64,000 bases of DNA from Artemisia argyi. Taxonomy: Eukaryota > Streptophyta > Magnoliopsida > Asterales > Asteraceae. The stretch is taken from positions 172,651,090 through 172,715,089 of the forward strand of contig CM060687.1 of NCBI GenBank assembly GCA_030686995.1, given 5' to 3'. The notes beneath the pieces are model-generated. The model saw only the letters and a list, made by a program, of their open reading frames with translations. It had not been told where the DNA came from and made no database searches. The translations under genes and the position numbers were made by a program. Below, piece after piece: positions 23,027 to 33,417 of the stretch (positions are counted from its first letter, which is position 1; every line of letters starts with the position of its first letter).

Positions 23027-24439
23027 ATGGCACCAAGGAGAGTGACTCGTAGCTCTGGTCGAGGAGGCGCAACACCAAGGGGTGGAAGGACTGGTGGACG
23101 TGGAGGTAGAGGAGGTAGAGGAGCTGCTCATGAGACTAGTAACCCAAGTAACGATGGTGGAAGAACTGGTGGACGTGGAGGTAGAGGAGGTGGTCACGGC
23201 GTTGAAAACAATGATAACAACGACAGTGGAAATACTGATTTTGAAGCCATCATTGCTCGACAACTTGAAAACTTTCTCCCCACTATTGTCACTCAAGTTG
23301 GCGATCATATGAATAACTTGGTAAATCACGAAAGCGGAATTAACAACACCAATGGTATAGGTCAGAATGGTAATGGCAACAACAACATTAGGACTGGATG
23401 TACGTATAAGGAATTTACGTCATGTAAGCCAATTGAATTCGATGGTGTAGGAGGTCCGTTAGTGTATACTCGATGGGTTGAAAAGATGGAGTCGGTGATC
23501 GACATTAGTGACTGTGCAGCACATCAAATGGTGAAGTACTCCGCATGCTTGCTGTCAGGAAAGGCATTGACATGGTGGAATACGCAGGTTCAAGCTAGGG
23601 GTAGAGAGGCAACTGTAGGTATGACATGGGATGATTTTAAGGCATTACTGAAGGAGGAATACTGCCCGGACAATGAAATGCAGAAGCTGGAGGATGAACT
23701 TTATCATCACTCTATGATAGGGGCTGGACATGCAGCCTATACAGATCGATTCCATGAATTAGCCAGACTAGTTCCACACCTAGTTACCCCTGAGTCCAAG
23801 AGGATCGAGAGGTACATATATGGTCTTGTCCCAGAAATTCGTGGGACTGTGAAAGCAACTGAGCCTTCTACAATTCAGAGTGCAATATTGAGAGCAGGGA
23901 CTCTGACAGATGAGATGGTTAGAAATGGAAGCTTGGGGAACAGTGATAAAAGGAAGGTAACAAGCGAGTCGAACAAGCAGATAGGCGCGATAGCTGACAA
24001 CAAAAGGGCAAGGACCTTTGCGGCGACTAGTTCTGGTCAGAGAGAGTATTTAGGCCAGCATCCTAAGTGTACTAAATGTGCTTATCATCACCAGAGATCT
24101 GAGCCCTGCCGAGTGTGTACAAAGTGCAAACAGTTGGGTCATTTTGCAAATAGGTGTGGAGCATCGATGAGCGCGGGCAATATAGGAAACAACCAAAAGA
24201 CCTGTTATGAGTGCAACAGCCCAAACCATTTCCGTTATAATTGTCCTAAGTTGAATAGGAATCTTAACCTAGGAAACAATCGTCCAAACTTAGCAGCAGC
24301 AATTGAAGGGCCACAAAATGAGACCGTTGAGATTCCACCCGCGCGTGGCAGAGCTTACTTTCTAGGAAATCCTATCACCCAACATGTCCACGATAGCATA
24401 ACGGGTACATTTTCTCGAACAACTATATTATTTTCATAG
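23027..24439 (+). CDS. Gag protein of the Tekay-like element
   Basis: The frame is open from 22829 (536 codons), but the likely start is the ATG at 23027 (MAPRRVTRSSGRGG), typical of this Gag group; the 66 upstream codons look like leader. Approximate residues from that start: an RGG-rich N-terminus with GGRTGGRGGRGG repeats 8-55; retrotransposon-gag capsid region 130-300 (WVEKMESVIDISD, ALTWWN, TWDDFKALLKEEYCP); two CCHC zinc knuckles near 370 and 395 (CTKCKQLGHFANRC, CYECNSPNHFRYNC). It ends soon after the knuckles where protease would normally continue. Gag would form the particle and bind RNA. The frame is intact, consistent with recent activity supplied in trans. Confidence 0.88.
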   Translation: MAPRRVTRSSGRGGATPRGGRTGGRGGRGGRGAAHETSNPSNDGGRTGGRGGRGGGHGVENNDNNDSGNTDFEAIIARQLENFLPTIVTQVGDHMNNLVNHESGINNTNGIGQNGNGNNNIRTGCTYKEFTSCKPIEFDGVGGPLVYTRWVEKMESVIDISDCAAHQMVKYSACLLSGKALTWWNTQVQARGREATVGMTWDDFKALLKEEYCPDNEMQKLEDELYHHSMIGAGHAAYTDRFHELARLVPHLVTPESKRIERYIYGLVPEIRGTVKATEPSTIQSAILRAGTLTDEMVRNGSLGNSDKRKVTSESNKQIGAIADNKRARTFAATSSGQREYLGQHPKCTKCAYHHQRSEPCRVCTKCKQLGHFANRCGASMSAGNIGNNQKTCYECNSPNHFRYNCPKLNRNLNLGNNRPNLAAAIEGPQNETVEIPPARGRAYFLGNPITQHVHDSITGTFSRTTILFS

Positions 24440-24596
24440 CACTTAAGTTTTAGTATAGAACTTATACACAACACCGACTAATCTGAGACCTAGCATCATT
24501 AGCCAAGTTATATTGATAGTAGATGATTTGATTGGTGTAAGCAACTCTAACGAGTTTGGGAAGGAATAAGCTGAACTTCGGGACGAAGTTCCCTTT

Positions 24597-24608
24597 AGGG
24601 GTAGAGAC
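24597..24608 (+). other. Tekay-like polypurine tract
   Basis: AGGGGTAGAGAC directly precedes the 3' LTR. Confidence 0.75.
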
Positions 24609-27577
24609 TGTCACAACCCGCTATTTCCCAGGTCAATACTATTTTCTAAACTCGAATTTAAATTCTCGACTTTTAATTTGAAACATTTTTCGTGAGCCCT
24701 TTTACTTGAATCGACGCGAATATCTAACTAAATTCTAAGTACACTAGGACTTAGGCTAATTTTAGTCCACAACGCTCCGGTACCTTGCTCCTTCTTCATT
24801 TCACCATTTTATACTATGAAACAAAATTTTATTCTTTAAACACTTACGGTTTTAAATTCAACAAACGTTAATTTTTATTCACGAATTTAATACTCGACAT
24901 ACACGACTTTCTCAACAATTATTTTTAGGGTATTTTTATACTTCTAAAATTATTACAAAAGTCCCAAAAATATTTTCCGATGTTCAAGTTAAATTCTTTA
25001 CACCTTACGTTTAATTACGTATAACTTTCGTTAACTACCAAACTAATACCCAATACATATTTTTACTACCTAATACATTTAATAAAAATTACATCTATTT
25101 TCTTCCTATTTTAGGCTATGTGCCGCCCACCCTAGCTACATGATTACTCACTATTAATTTTTTTTACTTGGAACAACAAAGCATGAAACATGGTATTTAA
25201 TTAAGGTGGCTAGAGCCACCCTTTTTTGGCCCCTTTTTCCCCTAAAAATACGGCAAGACCACAAGGGCCAATTCAACAAACTTTGACCACTTTGAAATCT
25301 CTTACTATATATACATATACTCATACTAGTAACTTATATTTAGTTACAAAGAAAAACATATCACCTCCCATCTATATACATATTTCGACACCACCAAGGA
25401 GCAAGGGAAGAGTTTGTTGTTGGGCACTTTCAAGGGTACCTAAGGTAGATTAACAAGGGTTTGATACTAGTCTTGGGGATTACACGAGTGTTTTACCAAC
25501 CTCACCTCACTAACCTCTTTGTAAGTGATTTTTACCCTACTTATACTTCATGATCTTTCATGAGTTTTATGCTTGTTTAGTTTATATACTTGGTTATCAC
25601 TTGGTACATGTTGAAAATCTTTACATCCACTTTGATCTCTTACAAGAAAAGGTGTTTTGAACAAGACTTGGTTACAAGAAAAATTGTTAACAAAGATCTT
25701 TACAAGAAAATAATAAAATCTTTATATATAACTATATGTTATTTGTAGTTTTAAAAAAAAAAAAAAATACTTGGATGATCTTGTACATGGATCTTGAATA
25801 TTGATTAAGTTATGTTAGATCACCATATACTAGTTGAGAAGTTGATGGAGGAACTAGGACTAGATTTGGAGTTGTTGTAAAGTGGTGAAAATAAATAAAA
25901 CACTAGGAAATATAGTTTGACATTATTTATATTAGATCTGTCCTATTCGACCCTTCACAGAAAAATCAGTACCTTGGTGGCCACATTAGGCTAGAAATAT
26001 AGAATATAGACTTAATAACGAAAACATAGCCGCTCGAACGAGTTAAAACGGACTTATAACGAAAAAGATATGCTATTTCCAAGATTGACGACTAAAACTA
26101 TATTTTCGGAAAAATGGTTTCTGTCCCGATTTTTTTTGAGCTAGGAAAACTGAGGTTAAATGACATTTAGGCTAGCCGAGACCTTGAAAAACCTAAAGTG
26201 TACTTGATTACCTTCGCGGGAATATATAGAACTTGAAAAACGGAGTTACGAAGCAAAAGTTATAGTCCAAAGAAATTGCGACGAAACAATACATTTTGAC
26301 AGCTTTTTATTCTTCTCTCAAAAGCTGATGGATATATTAAAATGAGTTTTTGGATATTTTAGAGTGTAAATTGGCTAAAACGACGTAAATAAAAATGGTA
26401 GAACATTGTGTATACTTATTAGGTGCGTTAGAGTTTTTCAAAATATATATTTACAAGACGACTAATATTTGGTCGTGAGATTTACAAGCTACGTTTTTCT
26501 AAAATGGTGGATGACTTAAATACGAGATCACTTTGATTACCTACATTTTTGACGATAAAAATTTCAACAACATGTACAAGTGATAATGTAGTGTATGACT
26601 TGCATGCTTGATCTTGTTTTGAACCTAAGACATATGTATTATCTAGGTTGCGCTTAGGGTAACCGGACCTTATTTCTTACTACTACTTTGTCTATCGGAT
26701 ATTGCTTTTGCTAAGGTGAGTCATAGCCCCACTTTTACTCTTTACACTTGTTTTAACTCTTTGGGGGAGATACATGCTCAACTACTTGTTTTTACTTGTA
26801 CAAATATTTAAAACATTTATACTTGATTACTTTTATACTTGATAACACTTATACTTGATTTTATACATACGTGATTGTGTTATACTTACTTGATACTTGA
26901 AACGTTTAAACTTTTATGCTTTGGGAAACGACACCCAGTAAACTTTTATACTTTGGGAAACGGCACCCAGTGATCTGTCAAAGGAGAGGTATTGATAGTA
27001 CTCATGGGAAGATGCCCCCTACCCTTGTGTCTAGACTTGACCTTGGATGTCGTAGTACTATTTGGGGAGAGGCCCCCGCCTTTGTGTCTATGCTTGACCT
27101 TGGGTGAATATAATCCTGAGAAACTATCTTTTAGCAGTGGGTTGTGAACACACAGGTTGCAAGTCTCTTATGGCGGGACTTGCAACTGAGTGGATTTACG
27201 ATGCCTTTGCTGTGTGATCATTTTCTATATACTTTATTTGTTAAACAACTCTATGAACTCACCAACCTTTGTGTTGACACTTTTAAGCATGTTTATCTCA
27301 GGTTAGAAAGGCGATAGCAGGTTTGTGGAGCGGAGAGTCTTAGGGCATGCATTTTGAAGACTTTCGCTTTTATCTTTTACCATTCGATACTTTTAAAAAC
27401 CTATGTACTATTAATTTGGGATCTTTTGGTTTGTAAACTATGACTTTTATCTATTCGAATGGTAACTTTTAAAAAAAACGTCTCTATTAGAGTTCGTTTT
27501 CTATATCTTGTACTTTGTGCCCTGAAGTAGCATCCCTATAACACAGTCTTCCGCTGCGGTATTTTGGGGGTGTTACA
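24609..27577 (+). repeat. Tekay-like 3' LTR
   Basis: 2969 bp, matching 19335-22303 without any difference noticed by eye. Confidence 0.93.
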
Positions 27578-27582
27578 CAACT

Positions 27583-28961
27583 CTTTAAGCACTTAGCTTC
27601 ATCATGTTGAATGTTTAGTAGGAACACTCGGTTTTTAGTCATATGCACTTTTGCTATGAACTTTCCTTCGGGATTTCTTATTGTAGCACTACGATCTTTG
27701 AAATGAATATCGTAGTTTTTCTCTAGAAGTTGTCACACACTTAAAATGTTGCTTTTAAGGTTGGGCACATTGTATACGTCCGAAATATATTGGTGACTTC
27801 CAACTTTAGCTCTGATAAGTATCTTACCTTTTCCTTTCACATGTGCCTTTGATTCATCTCCAAAGGTGACATTACCTTTACTTGTTTCCATGTCCACGTA
27901 CAAGTCTTCTTCACCCGTCATATGGTTACTCGTAGCGGAATCTATATGCCATGGCTCTATCCTCTCTTCTTGTTCGTCATGCCTTGTCATTAGCAATGTA
28001 AGCTCATCTTTGTCTTCTACCTCTACAAGATTGGATTTTTCTTCAACTTGTCTTGAGCTACTGCACTCGTTGGCATAATGACCATATTTGCGGCAATTGT
28101 AACATTGTATATGCGGCTTACCTCCTCTTTGAGATTGAAAGCCTCTACAAGATTGGATTTTTCTTCAACATTGGTTTTCATCTTCTTTGTTGGCATCTTC
28201 TCTTCCTCTTCCTCGCCCTCGGCCTTAGAAACCACCACGACCTCGAAAAGTACCGCGTCCTCGTCCTTGCTCCTTTCCATGTAGAAAGCTCTTTTCTCTT
28301 TCTTTGAAAGAGATCTTTGAGTATAAAGCTTGCTCCAAGGGATTTTCCCTCTTCTTTTCTTCAACTTCTGTTCATGGGCTTGTAAAGATCCCATGAGTTG
28401 ATCAATGGTCATAGAGTCTATGTCTTTTGACTCCTCTATGGCCACAACAATGTAACCAAAGCTTGGTGGCAAAAGAGTGAATTTTTTTATCACCCTTGTG
28501 TCACTCAAGCTTTCACCATTTCTCTTCATTTCATTTGAAATGGTCAAGACACGAGTGAAATGATCAGAAATGGTTTCAGATTCTTTCATTTGGAGTTTTT
28601 TGAACTCTCCTCTAAGAGTTTGAAGACATACCTTTTTTACCTTATCAATTCCTTTGAAAGCATTTTGAAGGATCTCCCATGCTTCCTTAGAAGTGGTTGC
28701 ATTTGCAACTTTCTCAAACATCGCATCATCAAGACAATGATAGATAAGTGTAAGAGCACTTTGATCCTTCTTTCTTGCCTTTTGCAACTCCACCCTTTGG
28801 GCGGCATTCAACGAACTTTTATCATCAACTTTCTCAACACCTTTTTCGACTATCTCCCACACATCATGTGAACCGAGTAACGCCTTCATTCGAATGCACC
28901 AACTACTATAGCTGTCTTTGGTAAGACGAGGAAATTGGAACAAGTTCATAATGCTTGACAT
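27583..28961 (-). pseudogene. Copia-2 gag and protease fragment
   Basis: Gag starts at the ATG at 28959-28961 ([18 protein letters not shown]), 12 bases after the PBS, and has copia Gag features ([41 protein letters not shown]). A CCHC knuckle ([14 protein letters not shown]) is readable but in a different frame. The protease segment reads WHIDSATSNHMTG, where the usual DSG is DSA. A perfect 28-bp duplication in the gag tail (about 28020-28047 and 28141-28168) accompanies the frame loss. Protease sequence ends at the Tekay-like insertion; integrase resumes at 19334. Confidence 0.8.
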
Positions 28962-28973
28962 CTTGATTTTCTA

Positions 28974-28985
28974 GCACTGATACCA
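28974..28985 (-). other. Copia-2 primer-binding site
   Basis: The minus strand reads TGGTATCAGTGC just after the 5' LTR. This is a Met-tRNA-type site with one mismatch to TGGTATCAGAGC. Confidence 0.8.
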
Positions 28986-29830
28986 CTTTGTTGGAAAAGA
29001 CGATGGCCTTTTAGGCTTATATTTAATGAAGAGAGGAACACTTAGATCAATGTTACTTTATTACTTGAACTTTGCTTCGGTCTCCTACAAGTGCATCACC
29101 CTAACACCTATTTATACTACTCCATAGAAGTTTCTAGACACAAGATTTTCCATAGATACTTCTTGCATCATCTTGATAATTCTTATCCACTCTAGATAAG
29201 TTTAACCAGATATTTCTATCATATTCTAGATACTTCTAGTAGTTATCATCTACTACAATATTCTAAACACTTCTAAGGATATTTTTCTATGACGATTCTA
29301 CGACTTTCTAGAAGCTTCTTCATAACGGGCTCGGGCTTTCATTTATAGCCCAATCTTTATAGGACCACTGGTACAAAAAGTTGTATTGGTCACGCTAGAA
29401 ATGTGTGACGATATGCATATAGTCACACACGTTTTTTTTGTTGTGTGTCAACAAAGGTCCCGCCACCCTAGGTAGCTTATGGTCACATTGTTGAGTGCGT
29501 AGCCTTTTTCATCGAAAAAGAGTGACCAAAACATCGAATACGTGTGATAAATTAGGCACAAGTTTTGTTGGATTAGTCAGTATGAGTGACCGTAAAAACT
29601 TTATAGTCACACGAATGTTTTTTTAGAGTAACTATTGTTCGTCCTTTGGCCACATAAATATATAATATATGTGACATTTGAGATGATTTATTCAAGTAAA
29701 TGTGTATTATGTGCGACTATTTCCCGTCATGTGACCACTTGAATATATAATAAATGTGACGTTTATGAGGATTTAGTCACACAATAGGTATTGTTTTTTT
29801 TGAGTTAGTCACATACAATTTAAAAAAAAA

Positions 29831-30385
29831 AAGTGGCCAAAAGTGTGAATAAGTGTGACCATATGCTGTTTAAAGTGAAGAAATGTGTATTTTATGTGAC
29901 TATTGTTCATCCAATGGCCAGTTGAATTTTATGTTTGTGTGGCCTTTTGTAATATTTAGTCACACAAAGCATCTTTGTTTTGGGTATTTAGTCACATACA
30001 AACAAGCATCAAGTGGCCAAAAGTGTTAAGAAGTGTGACCATATGCTGTTTAAAATGAAGAAATATATATTTTGTGTGACTATTGATCATCCAATGGCCA
30101 CATTAATTTTATGTTTGTGTGGCCTTTTGTAATATTTAGTCACACAAAACATCTTTTTTTTGGGTATTTAGTCACATACAATTAAGCATCAAGTGGCCAA
30201 AAGTGTTAATAAGTGTGACCATATGCTATTTAAAATGAAAAAATGTGTATTTTGTGTGACTATTGATCATCCAATGGCCAAATGAATTTTATGTTTGTGT
30301 GGCCTTTTGTAATATTTAGTGACACAACGAATTAAGCAAACAGTGACCAAAAGTGTTAATAAGTGTGACTATATGCATCTTTTAG
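29831..30385. repeat. 180-bp tandem subterminal repeats of the CACTA-like element
   Basis: Units start AAGTGGCCAAAAGTGT at 29831, 30011 and 30191 (exact 180-bp period). A shortened unit begins near 30341 (CAGTGACCAAAAGTGT). Each unit carries several GTGTGAC or GTCACA motifs in both orientations. Confidence 0.9.
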
Positions 30386-31026
30386 TCACATTTAAAAAAT
30401 CAATATATATCAAAACAATTCAAATATATATCAAAACAAATTCAAATACAATAAAATTGGAATGTATATAACTGAACAAAATATAAAATTGGACATCCTT
30501 TTATACACCAAGGAGTCCTAGTTGGCTTACAATAGTTTCCTAAGTATCTATACTCTTTTCCATAAGCAACTAACAACTTCGAGCGGTCTTAATCTCTGAC
30601 CAGTACCAACTTTCACTAGCAGTATTAACTTTTGTACTTGCAGTAGTAAATACATGGCACATTTTCTTTGAAGTTCATGAGTTGCACTGAATCCATCTAA
30701 GTAATATTAACACAAACATGACCAGCTGTAATTCAAACAACATCATGAAGACTTTTAATCCAAAACAATGAACATAATAATAAAATTTGCAGTTAAACTT
30801 ACAAGTTTTTCTCCCATTGATTTAATCACATCATCTGGATATAAAAGCCTTGAAAATGTAGGCTGTTGCATATCAACACATCAGGATGAGAGCAGAACTA
30901 GAACATGTCAAAGCTCACAACATAACAGAACTAGATGAGCCACTGGTTCAACTATCTGCACAAACATGATAGGAGAGTTACTACTAGTACCACGTTAGTA
31001 CTGCTGGAGTAGAGTTACTACTGCTA

Positions 31027-31027
<1 letters not shown>

Positions 31028-31110
<83 letters not shown>
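31028..31110. repeat. (AT)n microsatellite
   Basis: Uninterrupted AT dinucleotide run of roughly 80 bp inside the CACTA-like element. It generates a spurious Ile-Tyr ORF on the minus strand. Confidence 0.95.
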
Positions 31111-31117
<7 letters not shown>

Positions 31118-31209
31118 AATGTATATAAATGAAGCAAATATATATAAAATTCTAATGTAGTATATAATCAAATTCTCAACTATCATAAGTTAAAACCTGT
31201 TTACTCTTC

Positions 31210-31820
31210 GCCGCCTTAGCTTGCTTTTGCAAGGTTTCACTAGAGACCAAATGTTTTCACTTCTTTGGTACTAATTTTAGTCCAGTATTTTGTTCACTAA
31301 TATTTGGTATCGTAGTTGGTGGTGTAACTTGTAGAACCGGTTTGTCGTGCCTTAAGTATGTATATATAAAACACGGTACATTAGTCATGTATGCAAAACT
31401 AAAAAAAATCAAATGTGGATGTTTTATTACTTACCAAGTGTTTCCATTACTGGTACGTTTTCCAAAGTTTCAATGGCCATTCGAGTGGTCACCTGCAATA
31501 TAAATTATGAAATACAATGGTGTTAGAATTAGAAAATGAAATTGTTAACAACGTAAAAAATGGCTTACATCTTAGTCTAATGACAGTTTCTTTCTGCAAA
31601 AAAAATATGGGAAATGTAAGAAACCAAGGCAGTAATAACGCTGCATAATTTAAGATCTGTCAACCATGAAACAGTAAAAAATATACATGGGTTGACTTTG
31701 GTGACTGAGATGGAGCATACCTACGCCTCGAAAATGAAGTGTGCCAGAAAGTCCAGCTGAGGGAATTTTTAGCCAGGCATCCCATGTATCATCCTCACCC
31801 GTGAAAATAGCATGTGGCAG
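31210..31820 (-). pseudogene. Exon-like remnants of a gene carried by the CACTA-like element
   Basis: Minus-strand blocks look like spliced exons: about 31725-31820 (GEDDTWDAWLKIPSAG..., donor GTATGC), 31442-31494 (after TATATTGCAG; MAIETLENVP, donor GTAAGT) and a block near 31210-31350 (VLQVTPPTTIPNIS, later KQAKAAKSK after a TGA). I do not recognise the protein. Position and orientation fit a degenerate CACTA-encoded or captured gene whose 5' part was lost at the aberrant right end. Confidence 0.4.
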
Positions 31821-31863
31821 AAATGTGTATTTTGTGTGACTAAATCAAGTTTATGATCCAACA

Positions 31864-32135
31864 AGAAGAAACATGCCCATGGAGAGAAGATATGAATTTC
31901 GCCACTTGTTTCTTCGAGGCTGCAAAAATGAGGCTATAGTTCAATAAGAAATGAACACTATTTCAACTAATAGTGATTTAAAACAGAATAATATAAAGTC
32001 TAATATGAACCATTATCCAACATCTTTGTAATGAGGTGCACTGCGTAAGTGTTGCAAGCTAGGGTGAGAAAATGTCACTTCAGCTCCAGATAAAACAACA
32101 TTTCTTTCGTCTTGTGAACAATACTTAGCACAAGT
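31864..32135 (-). pseudogene. APUM24/PUF6-like pseudogene, 5' part (continues at 10467)
   Basis: Exon 31864-31919 (ASKKQVAKFISSLHGHVSS) is the upstream half of the exon split by Copia-2; it continues as LLRHMVGSV at 10467. The preceding exon 32011-32135 reads TCAKYCSQDERNVV and then, after a frameshift, LACNTYAVHLITKMLDN. The splice acceptors TTTTTGCAG and GCTTTAG are present. These blocks match Pumilio-repeat sequence of APUM24-type proteins. No further upstream exon is recognisable to the right. Confidence 0.85.
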
Positions 32136-32575
32136 CTAAAGCAGAAAAAGGGTTATATTAGTACATGCGTAAAAGAAAAACACGTAAAAAGACTAAACAT
32201 AATAAATCTTTAAATAAGCGTTCTTCGATTTACTTCGTGGTTGTTTTACATGTAAATCCTACTCAAATTTTAAAGAACACCCGAACAACTATTCACAACC
32301 AACACTATCATATGAATATGTTAGCGACTATACTCGATAACTTATTATCTATTTCTTATTGGTACATATCACATAATCAAAAGGCAAAACGCGCGCTCCA
32401 TAATGTCAAAAGTAATTCTTTGCGAATTCCAGATAACCAAGTAGCAACAAAAAAAACTCAAATTGCACATCATTATTAAGGGTGTCCGTTTAAGCTTATA
32501 TGTGGGCTTCGGAGGTTTTTCTTTCTTTCTTTTTTTTACATGCAAATTAGTCTTTTAGTGAATTAACTTTTGGAT
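32136..32575. other. Non-coding stretch with an A-rich tail
   Basis: No gene recognised. A T-rich run at 32514-32538 (A-rich on the minus strand) lies where the 3' tail of the minus-strand non-LTR fragment at 32576-33155 should be. Confidence 0.4.
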
Positions 32576-33155
32576 TTACATAGAGGTGGAAGGCAAACGG
32601 GCAACAAGCTACGCCGCTAGCCCTTTTCGGAATGCAAAACGAATTCTTTTGAAAACTACATCTATGGATCTAGGTGTCATAACAGTACTATGCATAACTC
32701 GTTGGACTCTGTTGAGGAAATCCACTACCTCAGGTGCAAGGAAACCAAAAGTATCAAAACGCGGAAGGAATAAAAACATGTTGATTTTCAATTCGCGCTT
32801 TCTCGTGTTTTGCCACTTTGTACGAGGCGGCTTTCAAAGCCGCCCGTCCTACTATAAAACCCTGGCTACTCAAACCCACAAGAGGATAAACCCCAGTTAG
32901 ATCCACACACGCATGTTTCTCTCCAACCCATCCAAACACCAAAACGTCTGCCAGTCTGAGTGTGGATCTTTTATCCAACGGGTCTGTCAAAAAGTTCACA
33001 GGTGCTTATTTGTAGGCAGAGATCCCCGCACGCTTACAAACGTAAAAAAGGACATCCCTTACCATATCATGTTTGTACTTGAAGCCCGAGAGCTCTTTGC
33101 ATTGAACCACATGTTCCCCAAAGGAATCCAAACATGCCTTGCGACAAACTAGACA
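32576..33155 (-). pseudogene. Non-LTR retroelement 3' end, copy A (CCHC motif plus restriction-like endonuclease-type domain)
   Basis: The minus strand encodes a C-terminal reverse-transcriptase-associated region. A CCHC-like motif (CLVCRKACLDSFGEHVVQC) comes first, then a YKHDMVRDVLFYVCKRAGI stretch, a core LRLADVLVFGW...CVDLTG and the tail RVMHSTVMTPRS...VFKRIRFAF, KGLAA then LVARLPS. It has an in-frame TAA near 33016, a frameshift near 32770 and a TAG near 32607. It is the same domain as copy B at 36689-37181. The core resembles the R/KPD-x(12-14)-D signature of restriction-like endonucleases in R2-type non-LTR elements; that assignment is inference. Confidence 0.65.
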
Positions 33156-33417
33156 TATCTCATCAACCGAAAAATAAAGGTATCATAAAGCGATACTTAA
33201 GAATAGTACGATATTCCACCGATGACATATGTTGACCTAGCCCATCTATTGGGATAGCTAGTAGAAAATCCTGGGCATTTGGAGCCCGCAGATACTCAGA
33301 AACTGCTTTCTATCTCACAGTCATGTCAAAGTCTATTTTTCATATGCCTAAATTTTCTAATTTATTTTGGGACTTATATCATAATAATCTTATATGTGGA
33401 CTTATATAAGGCTATAA
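33156..33417. other. Unassigned intergenic stretch
   Basis: No coding or repeat signal recognised. It ends at the TAA target duplication of the PIF/Harbinger element. Confidence 0.4.

Larger units (their letters stand above)
19335..27577 (+). mobile_element. Gag-only (TR-GAG type) Tekay-like Ty3/gypsy retrotransposon
   Basis: 8243 bp on the plus strand with two 2969-bp LTRs, a PBS, one gag ORF and a polypurine tract. There is no protease, RT or integrase; the internal region is only 2305 bp. The 5-bp duplication CAACT flanks it (19330-19334 and 27578-27582). The LTRs are equal in length, with the same A-run lengths and no difference found on inspection, so insertion was very recent. It sits in the GAG-pre-integrase region of Copia-2. 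Movement would need enzymes from an autonomous relative. Confidence 0.93.
29366..31837. mobile_element. CACTA-like element with one good terminus
   Basis: It begins CACTGGTACAAAAAG, the start typical of plant CACTA (En/Spm) transposons, and is flanked by a 3-bp duplication GAC (29363-29365 and 31838-31840), the size expected for the family. The left 1 kb is dense in GTGTGAC/GTCACAC subterminal motifs. The right end lacks the expected inverted terminus CTTTTTGTACCAGTG and instead stops inside a subterminal-repeat-like sequence (AATGTGTATTTTGTGTGAC). No intact transposase is present, only short exon-like stretches on the minus strand. Confidence 0.72.
10468..31863 (-). mobile_element. Copia-2, heavily nested Ty1/copia element inside a pseudogene exon
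   Basis: LTR ends TGTTGGA...TCCAACA are found at 10468 and 31863, flanked by the 5-bp duplication AGAAG (10463-10467 and 31864-31868). Joining the flanks restores the APUM24-like exon across the insertion point. Without later insertions the element is only about 3.7 kb. It has a gag region, a protease fragment, an integrase region and just the start of RT; most of RT and all of RNase H are missing. Later insertions are a probable solo LTR holding a Reina-like element, a hAT, a Tekay-like gag-only element and a CACTA-like element. Confidence 0.9.
28989..31863 (-). repeat. Copia-2 5' LTR, split by the CACTA-like element
   Basis: LTR pieces are 28989-29365 and 31841-31863 (ending GATCCAACA), matching the 3' LTR pieces. 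The interruption is flanked by GAC. Confidence 0.85.

Noticed and set aside
30995..31186. Minus-strand Ile-Tyr repeat ORF
   Set aside because: It is a translation of an (AT)n microsatellite.
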